Numbered from the stretch's first letter, positions 26,594 through 36,294 are shown. The stretch is DNA of 64,000 bases from Woeseiaceae bacterium (GCA_024640315.1 JAHEFF010000003.1:1-64000), one strand, 5' to 3'. Numbers and translations are program-made. Notes: generated by a model not told the origin, from the letters alone.

Positions 26594-27546
26594 GCGCCGA
26601 TCAGCCTCGCGCCGGCTCCAAGGCGGCTTTGCATCGTATGAATTACGCCCTCCGTTTGAGCCAGTGCCGATTCGACCGCCCCGGCGGATTTGGGCAAGCA
26701 CACAGCCTTGACCTGGGGCCCGGCATCGATCGTAAAGAAGACGGAATGCCCTTCCGCCTGCAGGGCTCGCACGGTTTCCATACAGGCCAGCGTCGCTTTG
26801 TTCCAGTAGACGATCGGCGGCCTGGAACTCCACATGACCGAATGCATCTTCAGGCAATTATGTTCGGCAACTCCCGCAAGTGCGGCAAATCCTCTCGCAA
26901 TAACCGCCTCGCGGGCAGTCTGCATATCAGCATCCTGCTGCTCGATCCAGCCAGGATAGAATGGCGAGGTTTCAGCGCCCCTTATCATCGCATCTCCGGA
27001 ACCGACCGGCTTCGGGCCCTCTTCAGTCACGGCGACGATCACCTCGAGCGGCCACTCGTCAGCATCCATGAGTCGGTGCACATCAATTTCATCCGCCCCG
27101 GCAATCAACTCCACAATTCCGCCATAGAGCGACCTGGCAGCCGACCCCGATATGGCGCCTGCCAGCCTGGCCAGGGTCAGCCTGTCATGACCGGTACCTG
27201 CCGCCGCATCGGCCGCGACCACCAGCGCCGCAAATGCCGATGCCGAAGAAGCAAGGCCAGCGCCAATCGGAAAGTTACTCTCGCTCGTCACTCGCGCACG
27301 TGGACGATCCTCGCCAGCCACGTAGTCGAGGCATCGGCTGACGCGTGCCAGCATGTCGGGCGAATCAGCGCCATTCACCTCAAGCGAATCAGCCTCCCTG
27401 CCATCGAAACTGACCGACATCCTTGTCCAGAGACTATCGAGAGTGACAGACAGAGAGCTCACGGCAGGCAGGTTCCGATCCAGGTCGCGTTTGCCCCAAT
27501 ACTTGACCAGTGCAATATTCGGCTGCGCTTGTGCGGTTGCTTGCAT
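26590..27546 (-). CDS. mvaD: Diphosphomevalonate decarboxylase
   Basis: A 318-residue GHMP-fold decarboxylase that makes isopentenyl diphosphate from mevalonate diphosphate. Family motifs: NIALVKYWGKRDLDRNLPA near residue 10, ASSASAFAALVVAADAAAG near 98, SGSAARSLYGGIVEL near 132 with the catalytic arginine, and FTIDAGPQVKAV near 273 with the catalytic aspartate. It is the first gene of the minus-strand operon and diverges from ispA across 85 bp that should hold both promoters. Confidence 0.92.
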   Translation of the reverse strand: MQATAQAQPNIALVKYWGKRDLDRNLPAVSSLSVTLDSLWTRMSVSFDGREADSLEVNGADSPDMLARVSRCLDYVAGEDRPRARVTSESNFPIGAGLASSASAFAALVVAADAAAGTGHDRLTLARLAGAISGSAARSLYGGIVELIAGADEIDVHRLMDADEWPLEVIVAVTEEGPKPVGSGDAMIRGAETSPFYPGWIEQQDADMQTAREAVIARGFAALAGVAEHNCLKMHSVMWSSRPPIVYWNKATLACMETVRALQAEGHSVFFTIDAGPQVKAVCLPKSAGAVESALAQTEGVIHTMQSRLGAGARLIGA

Positions 27547-27631
27547 TCTTGATATCCGGTGTCCGGCGTTTTGCCGGGAGCCGGATTATATCGTCCGGGG
27601 GCAGTTGAAACAGGATTGGTGTACGCTTGAG

Positions 27632-28552
27632 ATGATGAGTGGAATGCGACAAGCAAGCGCAGAAAATGCGGATTTTGCGACCAGGATGCCTGCATACGTC
27701 GTCCGGGTTGAACAGTGTATGGACGACGCATTGCCGACCGCGGACCAGGTACCGGAGCGCCTGCACGAGGCCATGAGATATGCCGCGCTCACCGGCGGCA
27801 AGCGTATCCGGCCGTTGCTCGTATATGCAACCGGCGAATGCCTCGAAATTGATCCGGCAAAACTGGATATTCCAGCTACCGCCATTGAACTCATTCACGC
27901 CTTTTCCCTGGTGCATGACGATTTGCCGGCAATGGATAATGACGATTTACGCCGTGGCCAACCAACCGTGCATCGCAAGTTCGATGAGGCCACCGCCATC
28001 CTCGCGGCGGACGCGTTACAGCCGCTCGCGTTTCAGGTCATCGCAACGGCTGATCACCTGAGCGCAACTGAAATCAAGGCACTGATTTCCCTCATTTCAG
28101 AGGCCTGTGGTTCATTGGGCATGACCGGTGGACAGGCGATCGACCTCGCATCCGAGGGCCGCCAATTGTCCGTTGATGAACTTGCGCGAATGCACGGCTT
28201 GAAGACCGGCGCCTTGATCAGCGCATGCGTGATGTCAGCCTGCAGTCTGGCAGCAGAAATGAGCGACGAGAAACTTCGGGCGATGCGTCAGTTCTCGCAC
28301 GACATCGGTCTCGCGTTTCAGATTCGCGACGACATCCTCGATGTCCAGGGCGATACGGAAGTGATCGGCAAACCCGTCGGCTCAGATCAGGCCCTTAAGA
28401 AAGCAACCTGGCCTGCGCTGTTTGGCATCGAGGAAAGTGACCGTCGCTGCATCGAACTCCTGAATGGCGCCATGGACCAACTGTCACTTTTTGGTGACTC
28501 GGCAGATTCTTTGCGAGCGCTGGCGAGCCTGATTGTCGAGCGGGTAAAGTGA
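27632..28552 (+). CDS. ispA: Polyprenyl synthetase, FPP synthase type
   Basis: A 306-residue trans-prenyltransferase that joins isopentenyl and dimethylallyl/geranyl diphosphate, most likely giving farnesyl diphosphate. First aspartate-rich motif HDDLPAMDNDDLRRG near residue 95, GGKRIRPLL near 54, and second motif DDILDV near 238. The ATG at 27632 is chosen for length; alternatives at 27635 and 27644 differ trivially. It uses the product of the divergent mevalonate operon. The stop overlaps the dinB start in GTGA. Farnesyl rather than geranyl chain length is inferred from similarity to IspA. Confidence 0.9.
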   Translation: MMSGMRQASAENADFATRMPAYVVRVEQCMDDALPTADQVPERLHEAMRYAALTGGKRIRPLLVYATGECLEIDPAKLDIPATAIELIHAFSLVHDDLPAMDNDDLRRGQPTVHRKFDEATAILAADALQPLAFQVIATADHLSATEIKALISLISEACGSLGMTGGQAIDLASEGRQLSVDELARMHGLKTGALISACVMSACSLAAEMSDEKLRAMRQFSHDIGLAFQIRDDILDVQGDTEVIGKPVGSDQALKKATWPALFGIEESDRRCIELLNGAMDQLSLFGDSADSLRALASLIVERVK

Positions 28553-29724
28553 CAGACGAGCGCAGGATTCTGCACGTCGATATGGATGCATTTTATGCAT
28601 CGATCGAGCAACGCGATGACCCGTCATTGAGAGGCAAGCCCGTTGTCGTTGGTGGAAACACTCGTGGTGTCGTGGCGGCAGCCAGTTACGAGGCGAGGGT
28701 TTTCGGTATTCGTTCTGCTATGCCAATGCGCGACGCACTGCGTCGCTGCCCGAACCTGCACAGAGTTCAGCCGCGCATGTCGCGTTACCAGGAAGCTTCA
28801 AAAGAAGTCTTCACGATATTTCGTGAATTCACCCCGTTGGTCGAGGGGCTGTCGCTTGATGAGGCTTTTCTCGATGTGACGAACAGCATGCAGTTGTTCG
28901 GCGACGAAATCCGCATTGCGCGCGAAGTCAAGAAGCGAATCAGGGAACGGACGAAGTTAACCGCATCGGTAGGCGTAGCATCGAACAAGCTTGTTGCCAA
29001 GATCGCGTCTGACCTCGACAAGCCCGACGGCCTGTTCGTCGTCACCACCGACAATATGCGCGAAGTGCTGGATCCGTTACCGGTCAGCGTCATCCCCGGA
29101 ATCGGACCGGAAACGCTGTCCCGGTTAAGTCGCATTGGCATTGCCACCGTAGCCGATCTCCGCCTGGCGTCCGACCACGACCTGGAACCTGTTTTTGGTC
29201 GATTCACGAATCGAACCCGGGATCGCGCCGCCGGTATCGACGACCGGCCGGTTCAACCGTCCCGGCCGGACAAATCGATCAGTGCTGAGGAAACATTCGA
29301 CGAGGACCTGTCCGAGCTTGGCACCATGCGGCGCCAGCTCTTGCGTCTTTGCGAGAGAACGGCCAGTCGACTCAGGGCGAAAGAGCTCGTCGCGGGCACG
29401 GTACAGATCAAGATTCGGCAGTCAGACTTCACGACCTTCACCAGGCAATGCGCCTTGCGGCCACCGGCGAGCAGCACCGAAACGCTTTACGCCACAGCAA
29501 CAAAACTGCTTGTAGACTGGCTGGCCGAATTCCCAGGCGCACGCGTTCGTTTGCTCGGCGTAGGGGGCAACGATCTTGCCAGGGATACGCAGCCCGACCT
29601 TTTTGCACCGGGCCTGCCTGCCGGCGGGTCTCAGCTCGATCAGGCGGTGGATAAGATCCGCGACCGATTCGGCGATGAATCGCTTGGCCGGGCCAGAACA
29701 CTGGATTCCGGACAAATCAGGTAA
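28549..29724 (+). CDS. dinB: DNA polymerase IV
   Basis: A 391-residue Y-family translesion polymerase. Palm motifs HVDMDAFYASIEQRDDP near residue 9 and SLDEAFLDVT near 102 carry the catalytic acidic residues; SYEARVFGIRSAMPM near 46 is the fingers region; helix-hairpin-helix PGIGPETLSRL follows near 183; the little-finger domain completes it. A clamp-binding motif QPDLF lies near residue 348. The GTG start overlaps the ispA stop, so the polymerase is probably translated from the ispA mRNA rather than from a dedicated SOS promoter. Confidence 0.93.
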   Translation: MTDERRILHVDMDAFYASIEQRDDPSLRGKPVVVGGNTRGVVAAASYEARVFGIRSAMPMRDALRRCPNLHRVQPRMSRYQEASKEVFTIFREFTPLVEGLSLDEAFLDVTNSMQLFGDEIRIAREVKKRIRERTKLTASVGVASNKLVAKIASDLDKPDGLFVVTTDNMREVLDPLPVSVIPGIGPETLSRLSRIGIATVADLRLASDHDLEPVFGRFTNRTRDRAAGIDDRPVQPSRPDKSISAEETFDEDLSELGTMRRQLLRLCERTASRLRAKELVAGTVQIKIRQSDFTTFTRQCALRPPASSTETLYATATKLLVDWLAEFPGARVRLLGVGGNDLARDTQPDLFAPGLPAGGSQLDQAVDKIRDRFGDESLGRARTLDSGQIR

Positions 29725-29756
29725 GATCTGACAATCAACGAACTCGTACCTCTGAT

Positions 29757-31391
29757 ATGTACACAGACTTCTTCGGGCTGAATGAAAAGCCATTCACGAT
29801 AACGCCGGATCCGCGATATCTGTTTATGAGCGAACGCCATGGCGAAGGGCTTGCGCATCTCGTATATGGCGTCACTGAAAGTGGCGGTTTCATTCAGCTA
29901 ACGGGTGAGGTGGGCACAGGCAAAACGACGCTGGTTCGCACGTTGCTTGGGCAAATTCCGGACGAAGTCGATATCGCCCTGATTCTCAACCCGCAGCTAA
30001 CGGCAGTCGAGTTCCTGATGACGATCTGCGAAGAACTCGGTATTGAACTGCCGAAGCAAAAATACAGCGCAAAAGCGCTGGTCGACGCACTCAATCGCCA
30101 TTTGCTTGAGGCGCACTCGCGTGGCCGGCGGACAATCCTTCTGATTGACGAGGCACAAAACCTTTCGGCGAGTGTGCTCGAACAACTCCGGCTCCTGACC
30201 AACCTCGAAACGTCCAAACAAAAACTGCTGCAGATCATCCTGATTGCACAGCCCGAATTGCGCGAGAAGCTTGCGCAGGAAAACCTGCGACAACTCGCAC
30301 AACGTGTTACCGGCAGGTATCACCTCGAACCCCTGTCGAGGGAAGAAGCCTTTCAGTACATCGATCACCGGTTACGAGTAGCCGGAGCACTTATAGAAAT
30401 TTTCGATCCCGCCGCCAAACGCGAGGTCTACCGCCTGGCAGGCGGAGTGCCCCGAATCATGAATGTAATCTGCGATCGTGCGCTGCTGGGCGCGTACAGC
30501 AAGGGATCAAGAACGGTAGACAGAAGACTGGTCCGCAAAGCAGCATCAGAGGTATCGGGCCAGACCATCACGCCAGCACTCGTTAAGTGGCTGGTGCCGG
30601 CCCTCGCTATAGCTGGCTTGATTCTCGCCGGCACGGTACTCAGGTCTACCTTTGAATCGACGGAACCGGACGGCAACGCCGGCACAATTTCTTTACCGCT
30701 CGATGAGACCGGGGCTGAGCCAGGAATTGCATTTGCGACTTCCGAGCCACTTGCGCAGTCGCCAGCCAACGCAAGCAATGTTGTCGACGCGCTGTTTGCA
30801 GACTACAACGACACCACTGGTTACCAGGCATTGCTTGGCTTGTGGGGCGTCAACTATGACCCCGCCGGCGGCACAGCCTGCGCACAAGCGGAGGCCGGTG
30901 GCCTAAGCTGCTATTTCCAGCGTGGTTCGTGGACTTCATTGGCGCAGCTCAATCGCCCGGCGATCTTGACACTGACCTCAGAGAACAGTGAGACCAATGA
31001 GTTTGCCTTGATAGGCCTTGACGGAGATATTGCAGAGCTCGCAACTGCGGACGGTCCGGTAGCGATACCTGTGGACACCCTGTCTGACCTCTGGTTCGGC
31101 CAGTTTCTGCTGATCTGGCGGCCAGTAAACGGCACGGTCGAGCCAATCGGCCCGGGGATGCGAAATGAAAATGTTCGCTGGCTGCGTCAGAGCCTGGCCT
31201 CTCTCGATTCAAACTATCAGCCGGCAGCGATCGACTCCGAATTTTTCGACGATGAACTCAAACAACAACTGATCGCGTTTCAACGTCAGCATCGGCTCGA
31301 AGCTGATGGTCTTGCCGGGCAGAAGACGCAAATCATCATCAACTCTCTCCTGGCTGCGGATGACACGCCGCGCCTTGCCCTCAATCACTGA
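29757..31391 (+). CDS. exeA: ExeA/GspA-like AAA ATPase with peptidoglycan-binding domain
   Basis: A 544-residue inner-membrane ATPase of the ExeA family. The AAA domain (about 1-260) starts MYTDFFGLNEKPFTITPDP, has Walker A GEVGTGKTT near 47 and Walker B LLIDEAQNL near 127. One transmembrane helix (about 281-298) leads to a periplasmic part ending in a peptidoglycan-binding-1 domain (about 465-535). ExeA works with ExeB/GspB to place the type II secretin through peptidoglycan. The gspB gene follows by 17 bp. No other type II secretion genes are in the window. Confidence 0.9.
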   Translation: MYTDFFGLNEKPFTITPDPRYLFMSERHGEGLAHLVYGVTESGGFIQLTGEVGTGKTTLVRTLLGQIPDEVDIALILNPQLTAVEFLMTICEELGIELPKQKYSAKALVDALNRHLLEAHSRGRRTILLIDEAQNLSASVLEQLRLLTNLETSKQKLLQIILIAQPELREKLAQENLRQLAQRVTGRYHLEPLSREEAFQYIDHRLRVAGALIEIFDPAAKREVYRLAGGVPRIMNVICDRALLGAYSKGSRTVDRRLVRKAASEVSGQTITPALVKWLVPALAIAGLILAGTVLRSTFESTEPDGNAGTISLPLDETGAEPGIAFATSEPLAQSPANASNVVDALFADYNDTTGYQALLGLWGVNYDPAGGTACAQAEAGGLSCYFQRGSWTSLAQLNRPAILTLTSENSETNEFALIGLDGDIAELATADGPVAIPVDTLSDLWFGQFLLIWRPVNGTVEPIGPGMRNENVRWLRQSLASLDSNYQPAAIDSEFFDDELKQQLIAFQRQHRLEADGLAGQKTQIIINSLLAADDTPRLALNH

Positions 31392-31408
31392 CCGGCCCCG
31401 GATCAACA

Positions 31409-32029
31409 ATGTCCTTCATTCTTGACGCGCTGAAAAAGTCCGAGGCTGAACGCCAGAGACAGAATGCGCCGGGCATTGCGAATATTCCGCAAGGCGGCCG
31501 ACAGGAAAGAAGCTCCAAATGGATTTTGATTATCGCCGGACTGCTGATCGTTAACCTGATTGTCATCTCGGGCCTGGTGATGAAACCGGACAGCGAGAAG
31601 GCGGCGCCCCCTGTGCAGAATCCAGCCTCCGTTTCCGTCGCCAGGCCTGCACCCGAAAGATCTTCTGGAATTGCAAACGAAGCACAGCGAAGCACTTCTC
31701 CGACGTATTCGACGGAACAGGTTCAATCGGCTCAGCCGGATGTGAGCACCCCCGCTGCATTGCCGGTCACGGCAGAACGGCCGGCGACCGTCTCGGAAGG
31801 CCTGCCGTCATTTAACGAGCTGAGGGTCCAGGGCATTCTCCAGCTGCCTGACATGCACCTCGATATTCATGTATACAGCGGGCAACCGGCCGACCGATTC
31901 GTATTCGTTAACATGTCCAAATACAAGGAAAACGCAACGCTGGCCGAGGGCCCGGTTGTTAGTGAAATCGCACCGGAAGGGGTTGTGCTGGAATACCAGG
32001 GCAAGCGGTTTCTCCTGCCGCGAGAATAA
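31409..32029 (+). CDS. gspB: General secretion pathway protein B
   Basis: A 206-residue single-pass membrane protein. It starts MSFILDALKKSEAERQRQ, diagnostic for GspB/ExeB, with a transmembrane helix near 36-54, a Pro/Ser/Ala-rich periplasmic linker and a C-terminal GspB domain (about 130-206, with LPSFNELRVQGILQLPDMHL and GVVLEYQGKRFLLPRE). It is the partner of the ATPase encoded just upstream. Confidence 0.9.
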   Translation: MSFILDALKKSEAERQRQNAPGIANIPQGGRQERSSKWILIIAGLLIVNLIVISGLVMKPDSEKAAPPVQNPASVSVARPAPERSSGIANEAQRSTSPTYSTEQVQSAQPDVSTPAALPVTAERPATVSEGLPSFNELRVQGILQLPDMHLDIHVYSGQPADRFVFVNMSKYKENATLAEGPVVSEIAPEGVVLEYQGKRFLLPRE

Positions 32030-32040
32030 ACAGAAGTATT

Positions 32041-33876
32041 TTGGGCAACCTGTCGTCAGGCGCTTCGCACCTTGATACCGAGCAGCTGGCACTCGCGCTC
32101 CGCTCCGGCATTCACCGGGTCATTCTTGCACAGGAAGACCTGAATCGGATCAACGTTTTCCCGGTCGCTGACGGAGACACCGGCACTAACCTGAGCGTAT
32201 CCCTCGGCGCCGCACTCGCCTATCTTGCGAATCCGGGCGAAAAGCACACCGGGTCATTCCTTGCAGTATTGGCGGATATGTTGCTCGACAGTGCTCGCGG
32301 CAATTCCGGCGCAATCATCGCGCAGTTCTTTCAAGGGATGAGCGATTCGGCCGAAAATGTCTCCCTTTTTTCAGCCAGGACCTTCGCGAACGCAATTCTG
32401 CTCGGCAGCGACTATGCCCACGACGCCCTCGCAAAACCGCGGGAAGGGACCATTCTTTCGGTAATCGCGGTATTTGCCGCCAGCCTGCGCGAACATGTCT
32501 CTATTGATCCCGATATTTCGATCGGAACATCGATCACCCATGCGGCGCAAAAAGCCGGAGAAGCTCTTGTCAGGACGCAGGAGCAGCTGGACGTCCTCAG
32601 GAAAGCCGGCGTTGTCGACGCGGGTGCCAGCGGATTCATTACGCTGATCGAGGGGATGAAGGACTTCATTGTGGACGGCGCTTTCACGGAGAAGCCCAAT
32701 CTCGCTGATACCCTGGTTCGCGACGGCCCCCTGAATACCGCCGGCGTCGAGACATCCCTTACATACCGGTTTTGTACCGAATGCGTAGTGAACGGGGCCG
32801 ATATCGACAGACGCAAACTCCGTGAGCGACTCTCGGATCTCGGCGATTCACTGGTTTTGGCTGGTACAAAACGTAAGGCCAAAATCCATATCCATGTGAA
32901 CGAGCCTGAACAGGTTTTTGACCTCGCGCGAGAATACGGCGAAATAGCCGGAATCAAGGCAGACGACATGCAGCGCCAGCAACACAGTACCCATGACGGA
33001 ATTGCCCGGTTCGCTGTGATCACCGATTCGGCGGCCGACATCCCGGATGAAGAAATGGAGCGCCTGGATATCCATATGGTCCCGTGCCGCATCCAGTTCG
33101 GCGACCGCGGTTACCTCGACAAAGTCAGCATCTCCAGTGCTGAATTCTTCGACGAACTGGCAAGCAATGCCGTCGCACCGACGACGTCACAACCTTCGCC
33201 AGGCGACTTCCGGCGACATTTCCAGCACCTGGCCAGTCACTTCCCGGATGTCGTCTCGATCAATCTGACACCAGGAGTCAGTGGAACATTGCAGGCAGCC
33301 CGGTCGGCTGCCGCCCGAACCAACGCCTCCGGTAAAGTACACGTAGTCAATTCGCAAAATGCGTCACTGGGTCAGGGACTCCTTGCCGTTTTCGCCGCCG
33401 AATGTGCAACCGCGGGACTGGATATCGAAACGGCAATGGCAGCGATCGAGAAAATGATTCCTGTCACAACCAGTTTCGCGCTGATACGCGACCTTACCTA
33501 TGCAGTTCGCGGCGGGCGTATTCCTGCTTCGAGGAAAATTATCGCCGACTGGCTTCGCCTGACACCGGTTATCCGCACCGAGGCGGACGGGAGCCTTTCC
33601 GCGAGCGGAATACTACCGGGCAGAAAGAATCTGCTACCCAAGTTCGCTCGTTACGTTGCAAAAAACTGCAATCCAGACACCGAATTGCACCTGGCGATCG
33701 GTCACGCCATCTGCTCCGATGACGCCTGCAATCTGCAGGAGCTGTTGCACGGACGACTGCCCAATATCCGAAAGAGTTCGATAACAGGTCTGGGGTCTGC
33801 ACTCGGTGCGCATGGCGGTCCGGGCAGCCTCGTGGTCGGCGTACAGGAGTATCGTGCGCCGGAGACTTTCAGCTGA
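32041..33876 (+). CDS. FakA-FakB-like fusion: DAK2 kinase domain plus DegV fatty-acid-binding domain
   Basis: A 611-residue fusion. Residues 1-200 are a DAK2/DhaL-type ATP-binding domain (NRINVFPVADGDTGTNLSVS near 38; ARGNSGAIIAQFFQGM near 86). Residues about 225-320 match the FakA middle region (FCTECVVNG; AKIHIHVNEP). Residues about 327-611 are a DegV domain (FAVITDSAADIP; LTPGVSGTLQAARSA; GSALGAHGGPGSLVVG). In Firmicutes, separate FakA and FakB proteins phosphorylate exogenous fatty acids; here both are in one chain. The start is TTG at 32041 with a weak ribosome-binding site. The fatty-acid role is inferred from the families. Confidence 0.85.
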   Translation: MGNLSSGASHLDTEQLALALRSGIHRVILAQEDLNRINVFPVADGDTGTNLSVSLGAALAYLANPGEKHTGSFLAVLADMLLDSARGNSGAIIAQFFQGMSDSAENVSLFSARTFANAILLGSDYAHDALAKPREGTILSVIAVFAASLREHVSIDPDISIGTSITHAAQKAGEALVRTQEQLDVLRKAGVVDAGASGFITLIEGMKDFIVDGAFTEKPNLADTLVRDGPLNTAGVETSLTYRFCTECVVNGADIDRRKLRERLSDLGDSLVLAGTKRKAKIHIHVNEPEQVFDLAREYGEIAGIKADDMQRQQHSTHDGIARFAVITDSAADIPDEEMERLDIHMVPCRIQFGDRGYLDKVSISSAEFFDELASNAVAPTTSQPSPGDFRRHFQHLASHFPDVVSINLTPGVSGTLQAARSAAARTNASGKVHVVNSQNASLGQGLLAVFAAECATAGLDIETAMAAIEKMIPVTTSFALIRDLTYAVRGGRIPASRKIIADWLRLTPVIRTEADGSLSASGILPGRKNLLPKFARYVAKNCNPDTELHLAIGHAICSDDACNLQELLHGRLPNIRKSSITGLGSALGAHGGPGSLVVGVQEYRAPETFS

Positions 33877-34537
33877 TCGCAGCGCCCACCGCATCAATCA
33901 GATCCGGAGCTTCATTTCTCGCGTTATTGACTTTGCGATCAACCGGCCAGGCGCGAAAACCCGGACTGTTTGCGACGGCCTCTTCGAGCATGCCCATGTC
34001 GCCGTCGAGCCAGCGACCGCCGGATTCAGGATCGAGCACAATCGGCATTCGGTTGTGCAATTGCGAGAGGAAATCGTTGGCCGCCGTGGTGACGATGGTC
34101 GCCGTCTGCAGGGATTCATCTGTGTCCTTGCTCTGCCAATGCTCCCACAATCCGGCAAACGCGAATGGCTCTCCGCTTGCCAGCGAGATGAAATACGGAA
34201 TCTTGACGCCACCTTCGGTGTGCCACTCGTAAAAACCGTCCGCGAGAATAAGGCAGCGTCTCTTCCGATAGGCCGCCCGAAATGACGGTTTCTCAGCCAC
34301 AGTTTCGGCGCGCGCGTTGATCATTCGATTGCCAATCGCGGGATCCTTCGCCCAGAACGGCACCAGCCCCCAGCGAAACATTGCCAGCCCCGGACTATTT
34401 TCGTCGCTCTTCCGAATGGCAGCAATGTAAGAGGTCGGTGCAATGTTGTAACGCGGCAGAACGGCTTGGGAAAATTCGGCGCCGAACAAAGCCGCAGTCG
34501 CCTCACTGGGAGAGTAGAATGCGAAGCGTCCACACAT
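33869..34537 (-). CDS. SOS response-associated peptidase (SRAP/HMCES family)
   Basis: A 222-residue SRAP protein like E. coli YedK. The catalytic Cys2 is exposed after removal of Met1 (MCGRFAFYSP), which crosslinks to abasic sites in single-stranded DNA. Other family residues are PRYNIAPTS near 28, MINARAETVAEKPSFR near 72, CLILADGFYEWH near 94 and the conserved histidine in LHNRMPIVLDP near 160. It converges with the Fak-like gene with an 8 bp overlap. Confidence 0.92.
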   Translation of the reverse strand: MCGRFAFYSPSEATAALFGAEFSQAVLPRYNIAPTSYIAAIRKSDENSPGLAMFRWGLVPFWAKDPAIGNRMINARAETVAEKPSFRAAYRKRRCLILADGFYEWHTEGGVKIPYFISLASGEPFAFAGLWEHWQSKDTDESLQTATIVTTAANDFLSQLHNRMPIVLDPESGGRWLDGDMGMLEEAVANSPGFRAWPVDRKVNNARNEAPDLIDAVGAAIS

Positions 34538-34549
34538 CTTGCGACCTCC

Positions 34550-35323
34550 TTATTCCCGAATCCCGACGCCACGATTCAGAAGCATCAGATTCAGCGCGAA
34601 CAAGCCGACCACAAATACCGCGACAATCAGGTAGGCCCAGCCAATGCTGATGTCCGACACTCCGAGAATTCCGTAACGGAAGGCGTTGACCATGTAGAGA
34701 ATCGGGTTTCCGAGCGATACTTTTTGCCAGAATTCCGGCAGCAGGGAAATTGAGTAGAACACGCCGCCCAGGTAGGTCAACGGCGTCAGGACAAATGTTG
34801 GTATGATCGAAATATCATCGAATTTGTTGGCGAAAACCGCGTTTACAAACCCGAGTAATGCAAAGACCGTGGACGCGAGAATTACCATTGAAAACGTTAT
34901 CAACGGATGCGCAACGTCCAGGTCGGTAAAACCGAGTGCGATGATTGTGACCAGCCCGCCAACCATCAAGCCACGCATCACACCACCGGCCACGTGACCA
35001 ACGATGATGGTTGCGTTCGACATCGGCGACACGATCATCTCCTCAACGTGTTTGCCAAACTTTGCGCCGAAGAAAGACGAGACGACATTGCCATATGAGT
35101 TGGTAATAACCGACATCATGATCAGACCCGGCGCGATGTATTGCATGTAGTCGAAGCCATCCATCATGCCTATGCGCCGGCCAATCAAATTGCCGAAAAT
35201 GATGAAGTAGAGTGTCATCGTAATTGCCGGTGGCACGATCGTCTGAACCCAGATCCTTACGACGCGAAGAATTTCCTTGCGCACGAGGGTTTTGAAACCG
35301 ATCCAGTTAACCCTGATATCCAT
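34550..35323 (-). CDS. yadH: ABC-2 exporter permease, YadH-like
   Basis: A 257-residue permease with about six transmembrane helices. WVQTIVPPAITMTLYFIIFG near residue 25, GLIMMSVITNSYGNVVSSFF near 88 and a long ABC-2 signature (LTPLTYLGGVFYSISLLPEFW) match the YadH group; E. coli YadH has 256 residues. The ATPase gene ends 5 bp upstream on the same strand. The substrate of this exporter type is not established. Confidence 0.88.
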   Translation of the reverse strand: MDIRVNWIGFKTLVRKEILRVVRIWVQTIVPPAITMTLYFIIFGNLIGRRIGMMDGFDYMQYIAPGLIMMSVITNSYGNVVSSFFGAKFGKHVEEMIVSPMSNATIIVGHVAGGVMRGLMVGGLVTIIALGFTDLDVAHPLITFSMVILASTVFALLGFVNAVFANKFDDISIIPTFVLTPLTYLGGVFYSISLLPEFWQKVSLGNPILYMVNAFRYGILGVSDISIGWAYLIVAVFVVGLFALNLMLLNRGVGIRE

Positions 35324-35328
35324 CCCGA

Positions 35329-36267
35329 TCAGTCTCCCTGCCCGCCTGACACCTGGTGCTTACCCTCGACCAGCCCCATGAATAACTCTTCCAGCCGGTT
35401 GGCCTTGTTGCGAAGACTGACGACACTGATTCCTGCCCGGGTCAACACATCGAATAACGAATTCAGATCGTCTTTTGCGTCCAGTACCACCTCAAGTTCG
35501 CCATCGTTACGCAGGGACGTTTCGAAGCCAGGTAATGTTGGCGCTTTCGTCAGCGGATCGCGGAGACTCAGGACGAAGATTTCGCGCTGCAGTTTCCTTA
35601 GAACCTCGCTCATCTTTGCGTCCTCGATGATTCTCCCTTCATCGATAATCGCTACGTGGCGGCACAAGTTTTCTGCTTCTTCGAGGTAATGAGTCGTCAG
35701 GATAATCGTCGTGCCAGCCTCGTTCGTACGGCGAAGAAAATCCCACATCGATCTTCGTATCTCGATATCAACACCAGCCGTCGGCTCATCGAGGATGAGC
35801 AGTTTCGGTTCGTGAATCAGCGCGCGCGCAATCATCAGTCTGCGCTTCATGCCGCCCGACAGGTTTCTGGCCGAGTCGTCTTTTCGGTCCCAGAGTCTTA
35901 ATTCGGAAAGATACTTTTCGGCACGCTGCAAGGCCGTACGACGATCGATGCCGTAATAACCGGCCTGGTTCACTACGATATTCAGAACGGAATCGAACAG
36001 GTTCATGTTCAGTTCCTGCGGCACGAGCCCAATACACGCTTTCGCGGACTCCAGATCCGTGTCGATATCGTGGCCGAATATCTCCACGGTACCGGACGTC
36101 TTGTTGACGAGGGACGTCATGATTCCGATTGCAGTCGTTTTGCCCGCACCATTGGGCCCCAGCAATGCGTAGAAATCACCGGATTCGACGTTGAAGTCGA
36201 TGCCTTTCAGCGCCTCGGTGCCGTTGGCGTAGATCTTGGTCAGGTTTTGAATGGATAGTGCGCGCAT
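35329..36267 (-). CDS. yadG: ABC exporter ATP-binding protein, YadG-like
   Basis: A 312-residue ATPase. Walker A is GPNGAGKTT near residue 38, the signature is NLSGGMKRR near 138, Walker B LLILDEPTAGVD near 158 and the H-loop TTHYLEEAE near 193. Sequence and length fit YadG (308 residues in E. coli). It forms an exporter with the permease downstream. No regulator is adjacent. Confidence 0.9.
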   Translation of the reverse strand: MRALSIQNLTKIYANGTEALKGIDFNVESGDFYALLGPNGAGKTTAIGIMTSLVNKTSGTVEIFGHDIDTDLESAKACIGLVPQELNMNLFDSVLNIVVNQAGYYGIDRRTALQRAEKYLSELRLWDRKDDSARNLSGGMKRRLMIARALIHEPKLLILDEPTAGVDIEIRRSMWDFLRRTNEAGTTIILTTHYLEEAENLCRHVAIIDEGRIIEDAKMSEVLRKLQREIFVLSLRDPLTKAPTLPGFETSLRNDGELEVVLDAKDDLNSLFDVLTRAGISVVSLRNKANRLEELFMGLVEGKHQVSGGQGD

Positions 36268-36294
36268 AACAGCCGCGTATTGTATACGCCGCCG

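Noticed and set aside
26629-27552. 307-codon plus-strand frame over mvaD
   Set aside because: Mirror of the mvaD frame, very rich in Arg and His, no motif.
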